This document shows, one piece after another, positions 52,077 through 60,544 of a stretch of DNA of 64,000 nucleotides (positions are counted from its first letter, which is position 1; every line of letters starts with the position of its first letter). Origin of the DNA: UBA1952 sp965246765 (lineage in GTDB: Bacteria > Bacteroidota > Bacteroidia > Chitinophagales > Chitinophagaceae); NCBI GenBank assembly GCA_965246765.1, contig CBDFFJ010000005.1, positions 186,001 to 250,000 on the forward strand, given 5' to 3'. A program made the translations under genes and the position numbers. A model generated the notes under the pieces. It did not search any database. It saw only the letters and a program-made list of their open reading frames with translations, and was not told the DNA's origin.

Positions 52077-52973
52077 ATGAAGCATTTTCTCTTCTTTGCA
52101 ATGACGTTGCTTTCGCTGGAAAGCCGCGCCCAGTGCCGCTCCGGTAATTGCATGAACGGCAAAGGCACCTACGATTTTGGCTGGTGCGTTTATACCGGCG
52201 AGTTCAAAGGCGGCAAGCCGGAAGGGCAAGGCACAATGAAGTACGACGACTACACCTACACCGGGCACTTTACTGCCGGGCTTGAAGATGGCGATGGCGT
52301 GGAAGCGGGCAAAGACGGTAAGAAGACAACTGTGCATTATTCCGCAGGAAAAAAGGAAACAGTTGCGCTCCAGCATGTGGATACGAAAGACTATAAGCCG
52401 CTTGTGGCGCAGGACGCAGGCTGCAAGAGCGGTGATTGCATCAATGGTACTGGCAACTACGAATTCCCTTCGGGCAATAAATATACGGGCGCGTTCAAAG
52501 ACAGAAAACGGGACGGCCAGGGCAGCTTTCTATTTGCCAACGGCGATAAGTTTGAAGGCGTTTTCATGGACAACTTTCCGTACAACGGCACCTATACCTA
52601 CAGCAACGGTGCAAAGTATGTAGGCACCTACCGCGCAGGCGGACAGGAGTACAACGGTACCATCTACTCGCCTTCGGGAAGAGCTATTCCTTACGTGAAT
52701 GGCCTGCCAGTTATTCCGCCGCGGCCCCCTGCTGAGCAGGAGCATTACGGCACATGCTCATGCTGCCGCGGCCGCGGCACTATCGTCAATCAATCTTACG
52801 GCAGCTACATCTATTACGGCAACGACCATTACCACCAGGACTTCTACACCAAGTACAAAGACGTCACCTGCAACTGCTGTCACGGCACCGGCGCAGGCTC
52901 CGACCAGGATCCTAAAGCAAAGGCCGATAGGTACGACTGGAATTATCATCAGGGGGAGAATCCCTATCGCTAA
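52077..52973 (+). CDS. Secreted MORN-repeat protein with DnaJ-like zinc-finger motifs
   Basis: 298 residues, signal peptide (FLFFAMTLLSLESRA). MORN repeats occur in two blocks, each opened by the cysteine motif: CRSGNCMNGKGTYDFGWCVY and CKSGDCINGTGNYEFPSGNK, with YTGEFKGGKPEGQGTMKY and YTGAFKDRKRDGQGSFLF. The C-terminal region has two CxCCxGxG-like motifs (CSCCRGRGTI, CNCCHGTGAG) resembling a DnaJ zinc-binding domain, odd in an exported protein. Function unknown; binding to lipid or peptidoglycan-associated partners is speculation. Confidence 0.8.
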   Translation: MKHFLFFAMTLLSLESRAQCRSGNCMNGKGTYDFGWCVYTGEFKGGKPEGQGTMKYDDYTYTGHFTAGLEDGDGVEAGKDGKKTTVHYSAGKKETVALQHVDTKDYKPLVAQDAGCKSGDCINGTGNYEFPSGNKYTGAFKDRKRDGQGSFLFANGDKFEGVFMDNFPYNGTYTYSNGAKYVGTYRAGGQEYNGTIYSPSGRAIPYVNGLPVIPPRPPAEQEHYGTCSCCRGRGTIVNQSYGSYIYYGNDHYHQDFYTKYKDVTCNCCHGTGAGSDQDPKAKADRYDWNYHQGENPYR

Positions 52974-52989
52974 ACCCAACAACAGACTT

Positions 52990-53904
52990 ATGAACAAGCT
53001 TTACCTGCTGCCCCTGCTCCTTGCTGCTTCATTTAACGCAGCCGCCGAAGACCTGAAGCTGAAACGCTGCGACTCCGGCGATTGTCAGAATGGCTTTGGC
53101 AAGGCTGTCTTCTTTTACCCTTCGTCTCCCAAAGACGGCGACTACTTCTATACCGGCACTTTCAAGAATGGGCAGATGGACGGCGAAGGCATGCTGGCCG
53201 CAGCTTCCGGCTACCATGTCGGCTCTTTTGAAAGCGGCAAAAGGTCGGGATACGGCATTGAGTTTACCCCAGGGCTTGTGAATGGCGTTTATGTGCCCGA
53301 CAGCAGCAAATGGGTAGAAATTGGTCGCTGGGATGATGATGGTACGCACCACGTCGTCCAGGTACATGAGGATGGCGCAACAGGCTATTATCACACGATG
53401 GCTTCGGGTGAGAACTACGAGCGCTTTCATCCCTATAAAGAAATAAAGGACAAGTGGACCTTGAAGCATGTAGCCGCCTATCTCGCGGCAGCTGCGCCGC
53501 GTTTCAAGGAGTACAATCGGGTGCACGACTCTATGTTTCCACCGCAGGTGATTGTAAACCATCACATGGTCGTACGCGACCATGGCCGCGTCAACACAGC
53601 TCGTGGCAGGCTGGAAAATTTATGCTCGTGGGATTGTATTAGCAGCTTTAAATACTACGTTACAGCAAGCAATGTCGTGCGAGGCAAACTCACCATTATG
53701 CCCATCGGCGGATTCGTGCGGTACCAGGTGCGCGATGAGAATGACAAGGAGATTTGGGAGGGCGCCGCAGACCAGTATTGGTCCCCGAAGAAGGACGGCA
53801 AATACAAGTTCCTTATCATTTTTGACGTGGGTACTGTTTATGGAGCCGAGCCGGCAAGCGGCGCGCAGATAGAGTGGTCGCTACGGTCGGAGACGCTCCC
53901 TTAA
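52990..53904 (+). CDS. Secreted MORN-repeat protein
   Basis: 304 residues from ATG 52990 (MNKLYLLPLLLAASFNAAAE, signal peptide). It opens with CDSGDCQNGFGKAVFFYPSS followed by YTGTFKNGQMDGEGML and HVGSFESGKRSGYGIEF, so two to three MORN repeats. The C-terminal half is a beta-rich domain (VRGKLTIMPIGGFVRYQVRD, GAQIEWSLRSETLP) of unknown type. The upstream open frame overlaps the preceding gene and is not used. Confidence 0.75.
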   Translation: MNKLYLLPLLLAASFNAAAEDLKLKRCDSGDCQNGFGKAVFFYPSSPKDGDYFYTGTFKNGQMDGEGMLAAASGYHVGSFESGKRSGYGIEFTPGLVNGVYVPDSSKWVEIGRWDDDGTHHVVQVHEDGATGYYHTMASGENYERFHPYKEIKDKWTLKHVAAYLAAAAPRFKEYNRVHDSMFPPQVIVNHHMVVRDHGRVNTARGRLENLCSWDCISSFKYYVTASNVVRGKLTIMPIGGFVRYQVRDENDKEIWEGAADQYWSPKKDGKYKFLIIFDVGTVYGAEPASGAQIEWSLRSETLP

Positions 53905-53932
53905 GAATATCTTTTAGAAATTCTTTGCTAGC

Positions 53933-54559
53933 ATGAAGACTATGAACAGCCGTTTAATCATTACAATTTCTGGGCTACTATTTTTTACCTTTTGTAGCGT
54001 AAAAATGTGTGCGCAAGCCGCTCCTGCAGAGACTTCAGTCTTGGACAGTCATACCATCGCTTTGCAGAATTTGATTGCAAAACTTGTGATTGAATCGGGC
54101 GAAAACTTCAAAAAAATAAGGGGAAGTGAGCTTTCGCGCAGGCCCGATGGCGGTATTGAATACATGGCATTGATCGCCTACATAGCGCCGGGCGATGACG
54201 AGCGCGGTGCCATGCTTACCACCGATGACGCAATCATAGAAATGAACGGCCGGCGCTATTATGCCGCGAACTATTTTGATGATCTTGATGCGCCGTTTTC
54301 GTTAAGAGATTTTGCTGAAACAGCCTTTATGAAAATGAATCTCTGGACGGGCGATAACAAGATGGTTTTCTCAACAATGCCTGTCGCTACAAACAACCAC
54401 ACACTAATAAAGTCAACTGCACTGCTGCTGAATGGCAAGCGGGTGGCGGTTTTCATCAAAAATATTAGGGCAGCTACAAGCACGCTTGTTATAGGGTCGG
54501 ATTGCAATAACGCAATGCCAGAATTTTTATTAAAGCCACATTCTTTCCACAAAATATAG
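53933..54559 (+). CDS. Secreted protein of unknown function
   Basis: 208 residues, signal peptide (LIITISGLLFFTFCSVKMCA). No recognised domain; the body contains LIAKLVIESGENFKKIRGSE and an alternating hydrophobic stretch. ATG at 53933 or a second ATG three codons later could be used. The next gene starts four bases after its stop. Confidence 0.6.
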   Translation: MKTMNSRLIITISGLLFFTFCSVKMCAQAAPAETSVLDSHTIALQNLIAKLVIESGENFKKIRGSELSRRPDGGIEYMALIAYIAPGDDERGAMLTTDDAIIEMNGRRYYAANYFDDLDAPFSLRDFAETAFMKMNLWTGDNKMVFSTMPVATNNHTLIKSTALLLNGKRVAVFIKNIRAATSTLVIGSDCNNAMPEFLLKPHSFHKI

Positions 54560-54563
54560 TTCC

Positions 54564-55856
54564 ATGAAAAACCTGATCTTGTTTACCACCTTCTTATTGC
54601 TATTTGCATCCTGCAAGAAGAGCGAAGACACTACCAACGGCGGCACCGATAATTACGCTGACCCGCTTGTCCCCGAGAACACAGGCTGGAAGCGGGTGGC
54701 GACTATCAACTACAGCGGTAAGTATGTAGATGCCGGCATTGTGCCACACGAGATGACTGCTTACGACATCAGCGAGAACAATGGTGCTTTACAGGTGCTG
54801 TATAGTGAGGACAAGTTTGAGAATGGCGACAGATTTGCCTTCTATTTCAAAGCTACTACACCCATCTCCGGCGGGGCCGATGCTGCGGTTACAGAATTGC
54901 CTAAGATGCCCAGTGCGGTGCAGTTTAGGCCGGGCACATACAATGCGGAGACCTACGATTTTGTGCCGCAGTCGGGTGCAAATTTCTTCTTCAAATTAAT
55001 CAATGAAACAGGCCAGGTGCTTACCACGAACAACGTCTTTAACTACCCCTTTTACCACCGATATATGCGGGCCAACGGCGATCTGGTAATGGGCGGCATC
55101 TACAGCACGGCAGCCCTCGATATGGACTACTACAACCGGGCTGCTAACACATGGACCCACAATCTGCAAAGCAATGCAGACACGCAATACAACATTGCCT
55201 ACCGCCCGTTTTTGGTAGTTGGAGATGCGTCGCCGCTGGCTTTCCGGCTTTATAGCAAAGGCACGAAAGCCTACATGTCTGTCGCGCGTTTTGTGCAAAA
55301 CACCCAATACCCGGCCCCGCCTTACACCACGTTTTTTACGGAAGAACATCCCGAATATGCACCCACATCCATCACGGGTTTCTCTCCTGATTTTCCAGGC
55401 GAAACCTCTATAGTAGCATACAATGCGGAAGGCAATGCACTGACTGTTGTGCTGAGCAACAAGAATAAGACTAATGGCGCATACACGCTCAGCGCATACA
55501 AATGGATCAACGGAGCGGTCGCACTTATACCACTCTATAGAAACGTTAGCGTCGCGACTGATTTAGGTGATAAGCTTGCGCCGGGCATTTTTGGGAAATG
55601 CACTGCCGATGGTACTGTTTACGCGTTGCTCGACGAAAACAGCCCGACAAATAATGGCCGCGCGTATCACCTTTCACTAATCAATGCCAACGGTGAAAAA
55701 ACTTACGGCAACGCGTATAGCAGCAGCACGCGTTATGTCGCATCAATCAGCACGCTTCGGTACATCAACGGCGCATTCTACGCTTGTGTGGTGCCACAGT
55801 TTTCCGGCGTGAATTATGTGGGGCAGCACATGGATATCGTGAAGCTAACTCCATAA
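54564..55856 (+). CDS. Putative lipoprotein of unknown function
   Basis: 430 residues. MKNLILFTTFLLLFASC is a lipoprotein signal with lipobox Cys17, then KKSED. The body has repeated beta segments that suggest a propeller (GALQVLYSEDKFENGDRFAF, ALTVVLSNKNKTNGAYTLSA), but no motif assigns a function. It belongs to the same-strand cluster. Confidence 0.7.
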   Translation: MKNLILFTTFLLLFASCKKSEDTTNGGTDNYADPLVPENTGWKRVATINYSGKYVDAGIVPHEMTAYDISENNGALQVLYSEDKFENGDRFAFYFKATTPISGGADAAVTELPKMPSAVQFRPGTYNAETYDFVPQSGANFFFKLINETGQVLTTNNVFNYPFYHRYMRANGDLVMGGIYSTAALDMDYYNRAANTWTHNLQSNADTQYNIAYRPFLVVGDASPLAFRLYSKGTKAYMSVARFVQNTQYPAPPYTTFFTEEHPEYAPTSITGFSPDFPGETSIVAYNAEGNALTVVLSNKNKTNGAYTLSAYKWINGAVALIPLYRNVSVATDLGDKLAPGIFGKCTADGTVYALLDENSPTNNGRAYHLSLINANGEKTYGNAYSSSTRYVASISTLRYINGAFYACVVPQFSGVNYVGQHMDIVKLTP

Positions 55857-55909
55857 AGCTCTGCTGGTGGCACGTCTCCGATCTCTTATTCTTAAACCAA
55901 AACATTACT

Positions 55910-56815
55910 ATGCGCCGTAATTTTCTCCTGCTCTGCATCCTTACGCTTGCTACCCCTGCGGCATTTAGCCGTGAGAATGGAAAAGCTACAAGCCGCTTTG
56001 CACTGGATACAGCGCCGAAAGGCTTTCGTTTCGGGATTCACGCCTATGGCGGGCGCCAATTCTTTGCTGGCTACAAGCTCGTTTCCTTTGAACGCTTTCA
56101 GGAGTCTTACAACCGCTACCATGCCGGCAATCTGACCTCGCCCATGAGCAATCTGCGGCCAACAGGCGGATGGGTTTATGGCGCAGGCATCGGCGGGCTA
56201 TCGCTCTACTTTATCTCCTTTGACATCAACGTCACGCGTGGGCAACAGGAAGCGGTTGCCTCGGCCACATTCAGCAACGGTGACACCCGCGAGATGCGCA
56301 TTGTGCAGAAACCCATCTGCACCAATCTTGATTTGCTGATGCACCTAAGCAAGCGCGTGTTCATCGGCGCGGCGCTTGGCGTGGAGCAGATGAACAGCAC
56401 CCTCTATAGCGGCTACCGCTACAGCAATTCATTCTTAAGCTACAGCGACGACCAGCCGCTTAACGGCGTCTTTCGCTCCAAAGATAATCGCATGAACATG
56501 GGCCTGCGACTGGATGTGGCTATAATCCGGCAGCTTCGGTTTTCGCTGCGCGCAGAATACTGCGGTGTCTTCCAGGGTAAGCAGGATAAGGACGAGGCTT
56601 ACGCCAATACCTGGAAAGACCAGATGTACGCGCAGTCGGCCTCTGCAGGCATTCATAACGACGGCGACAATCATTTTTATCTGCCTGAGGATGTTACGCA
56701 GGCAGGCGACGACAACGTTTATTATGTAGGCCTCGGGCGCACGTTTGCAAAGACCTACCGCGGATGGCGGTTTACTACCGGCCTGGTGCTGGACATTTTT
56801 ACACACCACAACTGA
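55910..56815 (+). CDS. Outer-membrane beta-barrel protein
   Basis: 301 residues from ATG 55910 (MRRNFLLLCILTLATPAAFS, signal peptide); a longer frame from 55784 overlaps the preceding gene. Alternating amphipathic strands rich in Gly and aromatic residues (GWVYGAGIGGLSLYFISFDI, RVFIGAALGVEQMNSTLYSG) end with LVLDIFTHHN. It is a likely outer-membrane barrel without a recognisable subfamily. Confidence 0.7.
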   Translation: MRRNFLLLCILTLATPAAFSRENGKATSRFALDTAPKGFRFGIHAYGGRQFFAGYKLVSFERFQESYNRYHAGNLTSPMSNLRPTGGWVYGAGIGGLSLYFISFDINVTRGQQEAVASATFSNGDTREMRIVQKPICTNLDLLMHLSKRVFIGAALGVEQMNSTLYSGYRYSNSFLSYSDDQPLNGVFRSKDNRMNMGLRLDVAIIRQLRFSLRAEYCGVFQGKQDKDEAYANTWKDQMYAQSASAGIHNDGDNHFYLPEDVTQAGDDNVYYVGLGRTFAKTYRGWRFTTGLVLDIFTHHN

Positions 56816-56822
56816 TACCTCC

Positions 56823-57347
56823 GTGAAGCAACTTTCATTCTTTGCACTTGCCATTATCTTCTGCGCCCTATCCTGCAAAAAACAGGAGATGGTGGATATT
56901 GAAAAATCCGGCGACCGCCTCATTGGCTCCTGGAATGTGGACGAGATAAGCCTCCACACAACCGATACATTGGGCAATTCCATCGGGCAGGATGTGGTGC
57001 TCAATGCGCAAGGCGGACTCACCTTTTCTTACGGCGATAAGGGCGCAATCGGCGCTTCGTATTTTGACAATGCCGACTTCACCGGCCCCTGCGCCAACAG
57101 CGAGCTGGTGCAGTATTTCAGCGTGAAGGCGGCGGGCGACAGGCTGCCTGATGCCGGATGGCGCACAACCTGGGATGCAGACCCGGAAGACCTTCGCGTG
57201 CAGTTTTGGGCAGAGAGCAGCGGAGGCTCCTATCATCGCATCGTCAATCACAGCTACGATGGCGGAAGGCAGGTACTCTGGTATTTAGTGCAGCCGCAGT
57301 ATCAGAATCGCCGGCTGTTTTATACATGGAAGCTGCGCAGGCAGTAG
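56823..57347 (+). CDS. Small lipoprotein of unknown function (lipocalin-like)
   Basis: 174 residues from GTG 56823. The signal LSFFALAIIFCALSC ends in a lipobox Cys followed by KKQE. GDRLIGSWNVDEISLHTTDT resembles the opening of lipocalin-like domain proteins in Bacteroidota, and the rest is beta-rich. The upstream frame overlaps the barrel gene and was not used. It starts seven bases after the barrel gene, so both are co-transcribed. Confidence 0.65.
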   Translation: MKQLSFFALAIIFCALSCKKQEMVDIEKSGDRLIGSWNVDEISLHTTDTLGNSIGQDVVLNAQGGLTFSYGDKGAIGASYFDNADFTGPCANSELVQYFSVKAAGDRLPDAGWRTTWDADPEDLRVQFWAESSGGSYHRIVNHSYDGGRQVLWYLVQPQYQNRRLFYTWKLRRQ

Positions 57348-57420
57348 GCACGCACCTTGCGGTGACGCGCTCGCTATTAACTCGGGTAGGCACTATCTTT
57401 CGCGCTATACCAATAGCACC

Positions 57421-59343
57421 ATGAACAGGAAAACGTGGCTCACCGCACTCCTTGCCCTGCCGCTTTTTATCGTCTTGCCCCGCAATGCATTTGCGCAATC
57501 AGACAGCCTGCTTGCTACTTACAGAGCTGCTGCCACACCTGAGGCAAAAGCAATAGCCGCGTATAAAATCACGGTGGAGCTGCCCGATTCTAAGGCGGAG
57601 GTATATGTTGTTTATGCGCGGCAAGGCCTTGCGGTCGTCCGCAATTTAGAGGTGCCCGTAAAAGCGAAGCTGGCGAATGTAATCGGCTACTATCATCAAC
57701 AGATAAAGGGTGCTTACGACTCTGCGATTTTTTATTACAGCCTCGCGCTGGAGACAGCTAAGCGCGTCCGGTCTGCCGACCTGATTAATACAATGACCGG
57801 CAATCTTGGGGAGGTTTATACGCTGCAGGGCGACTACCCTAAGGCACTGCAATACGAGCTGGCCGCGCTCAATAATTACGAGGCGGTGAAAGCAACTGCA
57901 GATGTGCAGCGCCTGACTATTCAAGTGGGCAACACCTACTATCACAAGTCGGATTTCCGGCGTGCGATGAGCTATTATAGCCGCGTCTATCCTGCGCTAA
58001 AAAATGAAAAGACCTATAAGGCCGGGGGCCTTTTCAACTCTATGGCGCTGACCTATAAAGAGCTTGGTGAGATGGATAAAGTTGCGTCGTTACAGCGGCA
58101 GGCGCTCGCAATTCACCGCGCGCTTGGCGATTCGCTGTCAATTGCCAACACACTCAATAATCTCGGCTCAACATCCGTTGCTACTCACGATTATGCCGCT
58201 GCGGAGCGATACTTCAACGATGCGCTGACCATTGCGCTTGCCCTTGGCAATAAGGCGTTGATTGATGCGGAACGGCAGAACATCGCATTTGTTCAGGCAA
58301 GGAACGGCAACACCGGGGCCGCTATTGAGCAATTCAAAAAGTCAGCCGCGCAGGCCAAAGCTTCCGGCGATGCAAGGCTGGAGAAGACAGCCCTTCAAAG
58401 TCTTATTGCCATCTACGATTCGCTGCGCGATTACAACAACGCCAACCGCTACATGGCCGAATATCAGCAACTCGCGGACACTACGGGCACTGTTACTTAT
58501 CAGCATGAGATTGCAGATGCGGAGACGCGCTACGAAACCCAGCGTGCCCTGCGCGAGCGCGACCGCCTCGGCTACGAGAGCCATTTGCAATCCGCCGAAA
58601 GGACACGTGCGGTGCGGGAACGTAATATGGCAATCGCCGTCGGTATCGGAAGCGTTGCTGCCCTTGCGCTCATCTTTTTACTTGCTTTGCGCATCCGTGC
58701 CATTCGCGCAAAGACGAAAGAAGAGCAGCGTGCTACCCGTTCAATTTTTGAAGGCGAGCAGGCTGAGCGCATCCGCATTGCACGCGACCTGCACGACTCT
58801 ATCGGCCAGATGCTGGCTGTGGTAAAAATGCGACTTACATCGCAGCCGCAGAACGAGGCAGAAAACAAAACCATCATTTCAGGCCTTGTAGATAAAACGA
58901 TTGACGAGGTGCGCGCCATCTCGCACAACCTTATTCCGGAAGACCTCACCTTCGGCACGGTGCGCGCGCTGGAAAATCTTTGCAGGAGAATGGCGGAGAA
59001 CAGCGGCATAGCCGTACAGCTTTCGGTGGATGATGCCGTGCGCGCGCATCGGTTCAATCAGGAGTTCGGGCTATCGCTTTACCGCATTGTGCAGGAGGTG
59101 CTGGGCAACATGATGAAGCACTCCGGTGCATCGGCCATCAACCTTGACATGGCGCAGAGTGACGGCTCTATAATTCTACAGATCGCAGATAATGGTAAAG
59201 GCTTTGACACCGGCACAATCGGTGCGTCTAAAGGCATTGGCTGGAAGAATATCTATGCCCGCGTGGGGCTGCTCAATGGCGTCGTAGATGTGCGCTCAGA
59301 GCGAATCTCCGGTACCCGCATTCAAATATCCATTCCGCAATAA
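57421..59343 (+). CDS. TPR-containing sensor histidine kinase (HisKA_3 type)
   Basis: 640 residues. Signal peptide, then about seven periplasmic TPR repeats (residues about 90-370: GDYPKALQYELAALNNYEAV, HDYAAAERYFNDALTIALAL). A membrane helix (AIAVGIGSVAALALIFLLAL) is at about 400-422. A HisKA_3 domain follows with His458 in RIARDLHDSIGQML, then a HATPase domain with QIADNGKGFD. The regulator gene lies 11 bases downstream, giving a NarL-type pair. The TPR sensor probably reads a protein partner, possibly from the upstream cluster; this is inference. TATCTTTC (57394-57401) is an imperfect promoter box. Confidence 0.92.
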   Translation: MNRKTWLTALLALPLFIVLPRNAFAQSDSLLATYRAAATPEAKAIAAYKITVELPDSKAEVYVVYARQGLAVVRNLEVPVKAKLANVIGYYHQQIKGAYDSAIFYYSLALETAKRVRSADLINTMTGNLGEVYTLQGDYPKALQYELAALNNYEAVKATADVQRLTIQVGNTYYHKSDFRRAMSYYSRVYPALKNEKTYKAGGLFNSMALTYKELGEMDKVASLQRQALAIHRALGDSLSIANTLNNLGSTSVATHDYAAAERYFNDALTIALALGNKALIDAERQNIAFVQARNGNTGAAIEQFKKSAAQAKASGDARLEKTALQSLIAIYDSLRDYNNANRYMAEYQQLADTTGTVTYQHEIADAETRYETQRALRERDRLGYESHLQSAERTRAVRERNMAIAVGIGSVAALALIFLLALRIRAIRAKTKEEQRATRSIFEGEQAERIRIARDLHDSIGQMLAVVKMRLTSQPQNEAENKTIISGLVDKTIDEVRAISHNLIPEDLTFGTVRALENLCRRMAENSGIAVQLSVDDAVRAHRFNQEFGLSLYRIVQEVLGNMMKHSGASAINLDMAQSDGSIILQIADNGKGFDTGTIGASKGIGWKNIYARVGLLNGVVDVRSERISGTRIQISIPQ

Positions 59344-59354
59344 TCCTCTAAAAT

Positions 59355-60023
59355 ATGGAAGCCATTTCCGCTACACGCGCTATCAACATTCTGCTTGCCG
59401 ACGACCATCAGATCATCATAGACGGCATTAAGGAAATGCTCGCCGGGGACGCGCATTATCACATAGCCGCAACTGCGCCCGATGGCCAGCACGCAATGGA
59501 AATGATTGCCGCCGCGCCCGATAGCTACGACGTACTCCTCACTGACATCTCCATGCCGCTGCTGTCCGGGATTGACCTCTGCCGGATGGTAAAGGCTGCA
59601 CATCCGCGCATACTGGTCGTTGTACTCTCTATGTATTCATCCATTGCCGCTGTGCAGGATGCGGTAATGGCGGAGGCCGATGGTTACATCCTTAAAAGTT
59701 CCGGCAAGCAAGAATTGCTAGAGGCACTGCATAAGGTCACTAACGGCGGCATATACTACACTGAATCGCTGCTTCCCATTATATACGGGCAATTCCAGAA
59801 GGAGAAGACTAAAGAAGAAGTGCAGCGGCTGCTGAGCAATAGGGAGCGCGAGATTCTTGCTCTTATTGTAAAGGAAAAAACAAGTGAGGATATCGGCGCC
59901 GAACTTTTCATCTCCAAGAAAACTGTAGATAATCACCGTGCACACATTCTGGAAAAAACAGGTTGTAAGACGACTGTAGGGCTAGTAAAGTGGGCGATTA
60001 AGAATGATTTAGAGACTACATAA
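59355..60023 (+). CDS. LuxR/NarL-family response regulator
   Basis: 222 residues. Receiver domain with acidic pair in INILLADDHQI and phosphoacceptor Asp64 in VLLTDISMPLLSG; conserved Lys in YILKSSGKQELLEAL. C-terminal LuxR helix-turn-helix: LSNREREILALIVKEKTSED, then ISKKTVDNHRAHILEKTGCK. Partner of the TPR kinase immediately upstream. Targets unknown; the secreted-protein cluster in front of it is an obvious candidate. Confidence 0.94.
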   Translation: MEAISATRAINILLADDHQIIIDGIKEMLAGDAHYHIAATAPDGQHAMEMIAAAPDSYDVLLTDISMPLLSGIDLCRMVKAAHPRILVVVLSMYSSIAAVQDAVMAEADGYILKSSGKQELLEALHKVTNGGIYYTESLLPIIYGQFQKEKTKEEVQRLLSNREREILALIVKEKTSEDIGAELFISKKTVDNHRAHILEKTGCKTTVGLVKWAIKNDLETT

Positions 60024-60544
60024 GCTTACTCGTACGCTGATTCCATTGCTGCCTTCCCAGAACTTGCATCAAGGGCAATTGCCAAACACGCTATACTGCT
60101 GAAGTATCGCAATCAGTGCCGGCCATAATCCTCATTTGCTGCTATTTCACTCAGCATCCGCCTCCGCATCAATATCATCTGCGGGAATTGCCGGTGCCGG
60201 TTCGCTTGAAATTCATAGAAAGCAATACTGCCATCATTCGCCTCTTCTAGACCAGTTATTACCTCATGTGTGGTTACACATCCTCAGCATCCATCCCTGA
60301 ACGGTATGGTTTAAAGGAGATGCTAGTGCTCCTGCGCGCGCGCGTGGTGGATGATTTACTTATTCCGCCGTTAGGTTATGAGGAATGCGCATTGCTGCTG
60401 TCAGTCGCGCAACGTTGGAATGGCAACTCCAACACGCGTTCATCATAGAAAATCAAAGCTGTTATTGATATTGCTTTCTGTTCTGAGCGATAAGATTGGC
60501 TTATCACTGTAGAGCCGTTTGTACTCAAGTTCAAAAATCCCCTA
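60024..60544. other. Long intergenic region with possible gene remnants
   Basis: 521 bases with no convincing gene. A 60-codon plus-strand frame (60266-60448) starts MCGYTSS; an MCG start recalls SRAP/HMCES peptidases, but nothing after it matches. On the minus strand a stretch of about 55 codons ending at the stop at 60113 (reading ITGLEEANDGSIAFYEF) has protein-like composition but lacks a good start. Both could be relics. Confidence 0.35.

Noticed and set aside
60266..60448. SRAP/HMCES-like peptidase fragment starting MCG
   Set aside because: Only the first residues resemble the family; the rest does not match and the frame is far too short.
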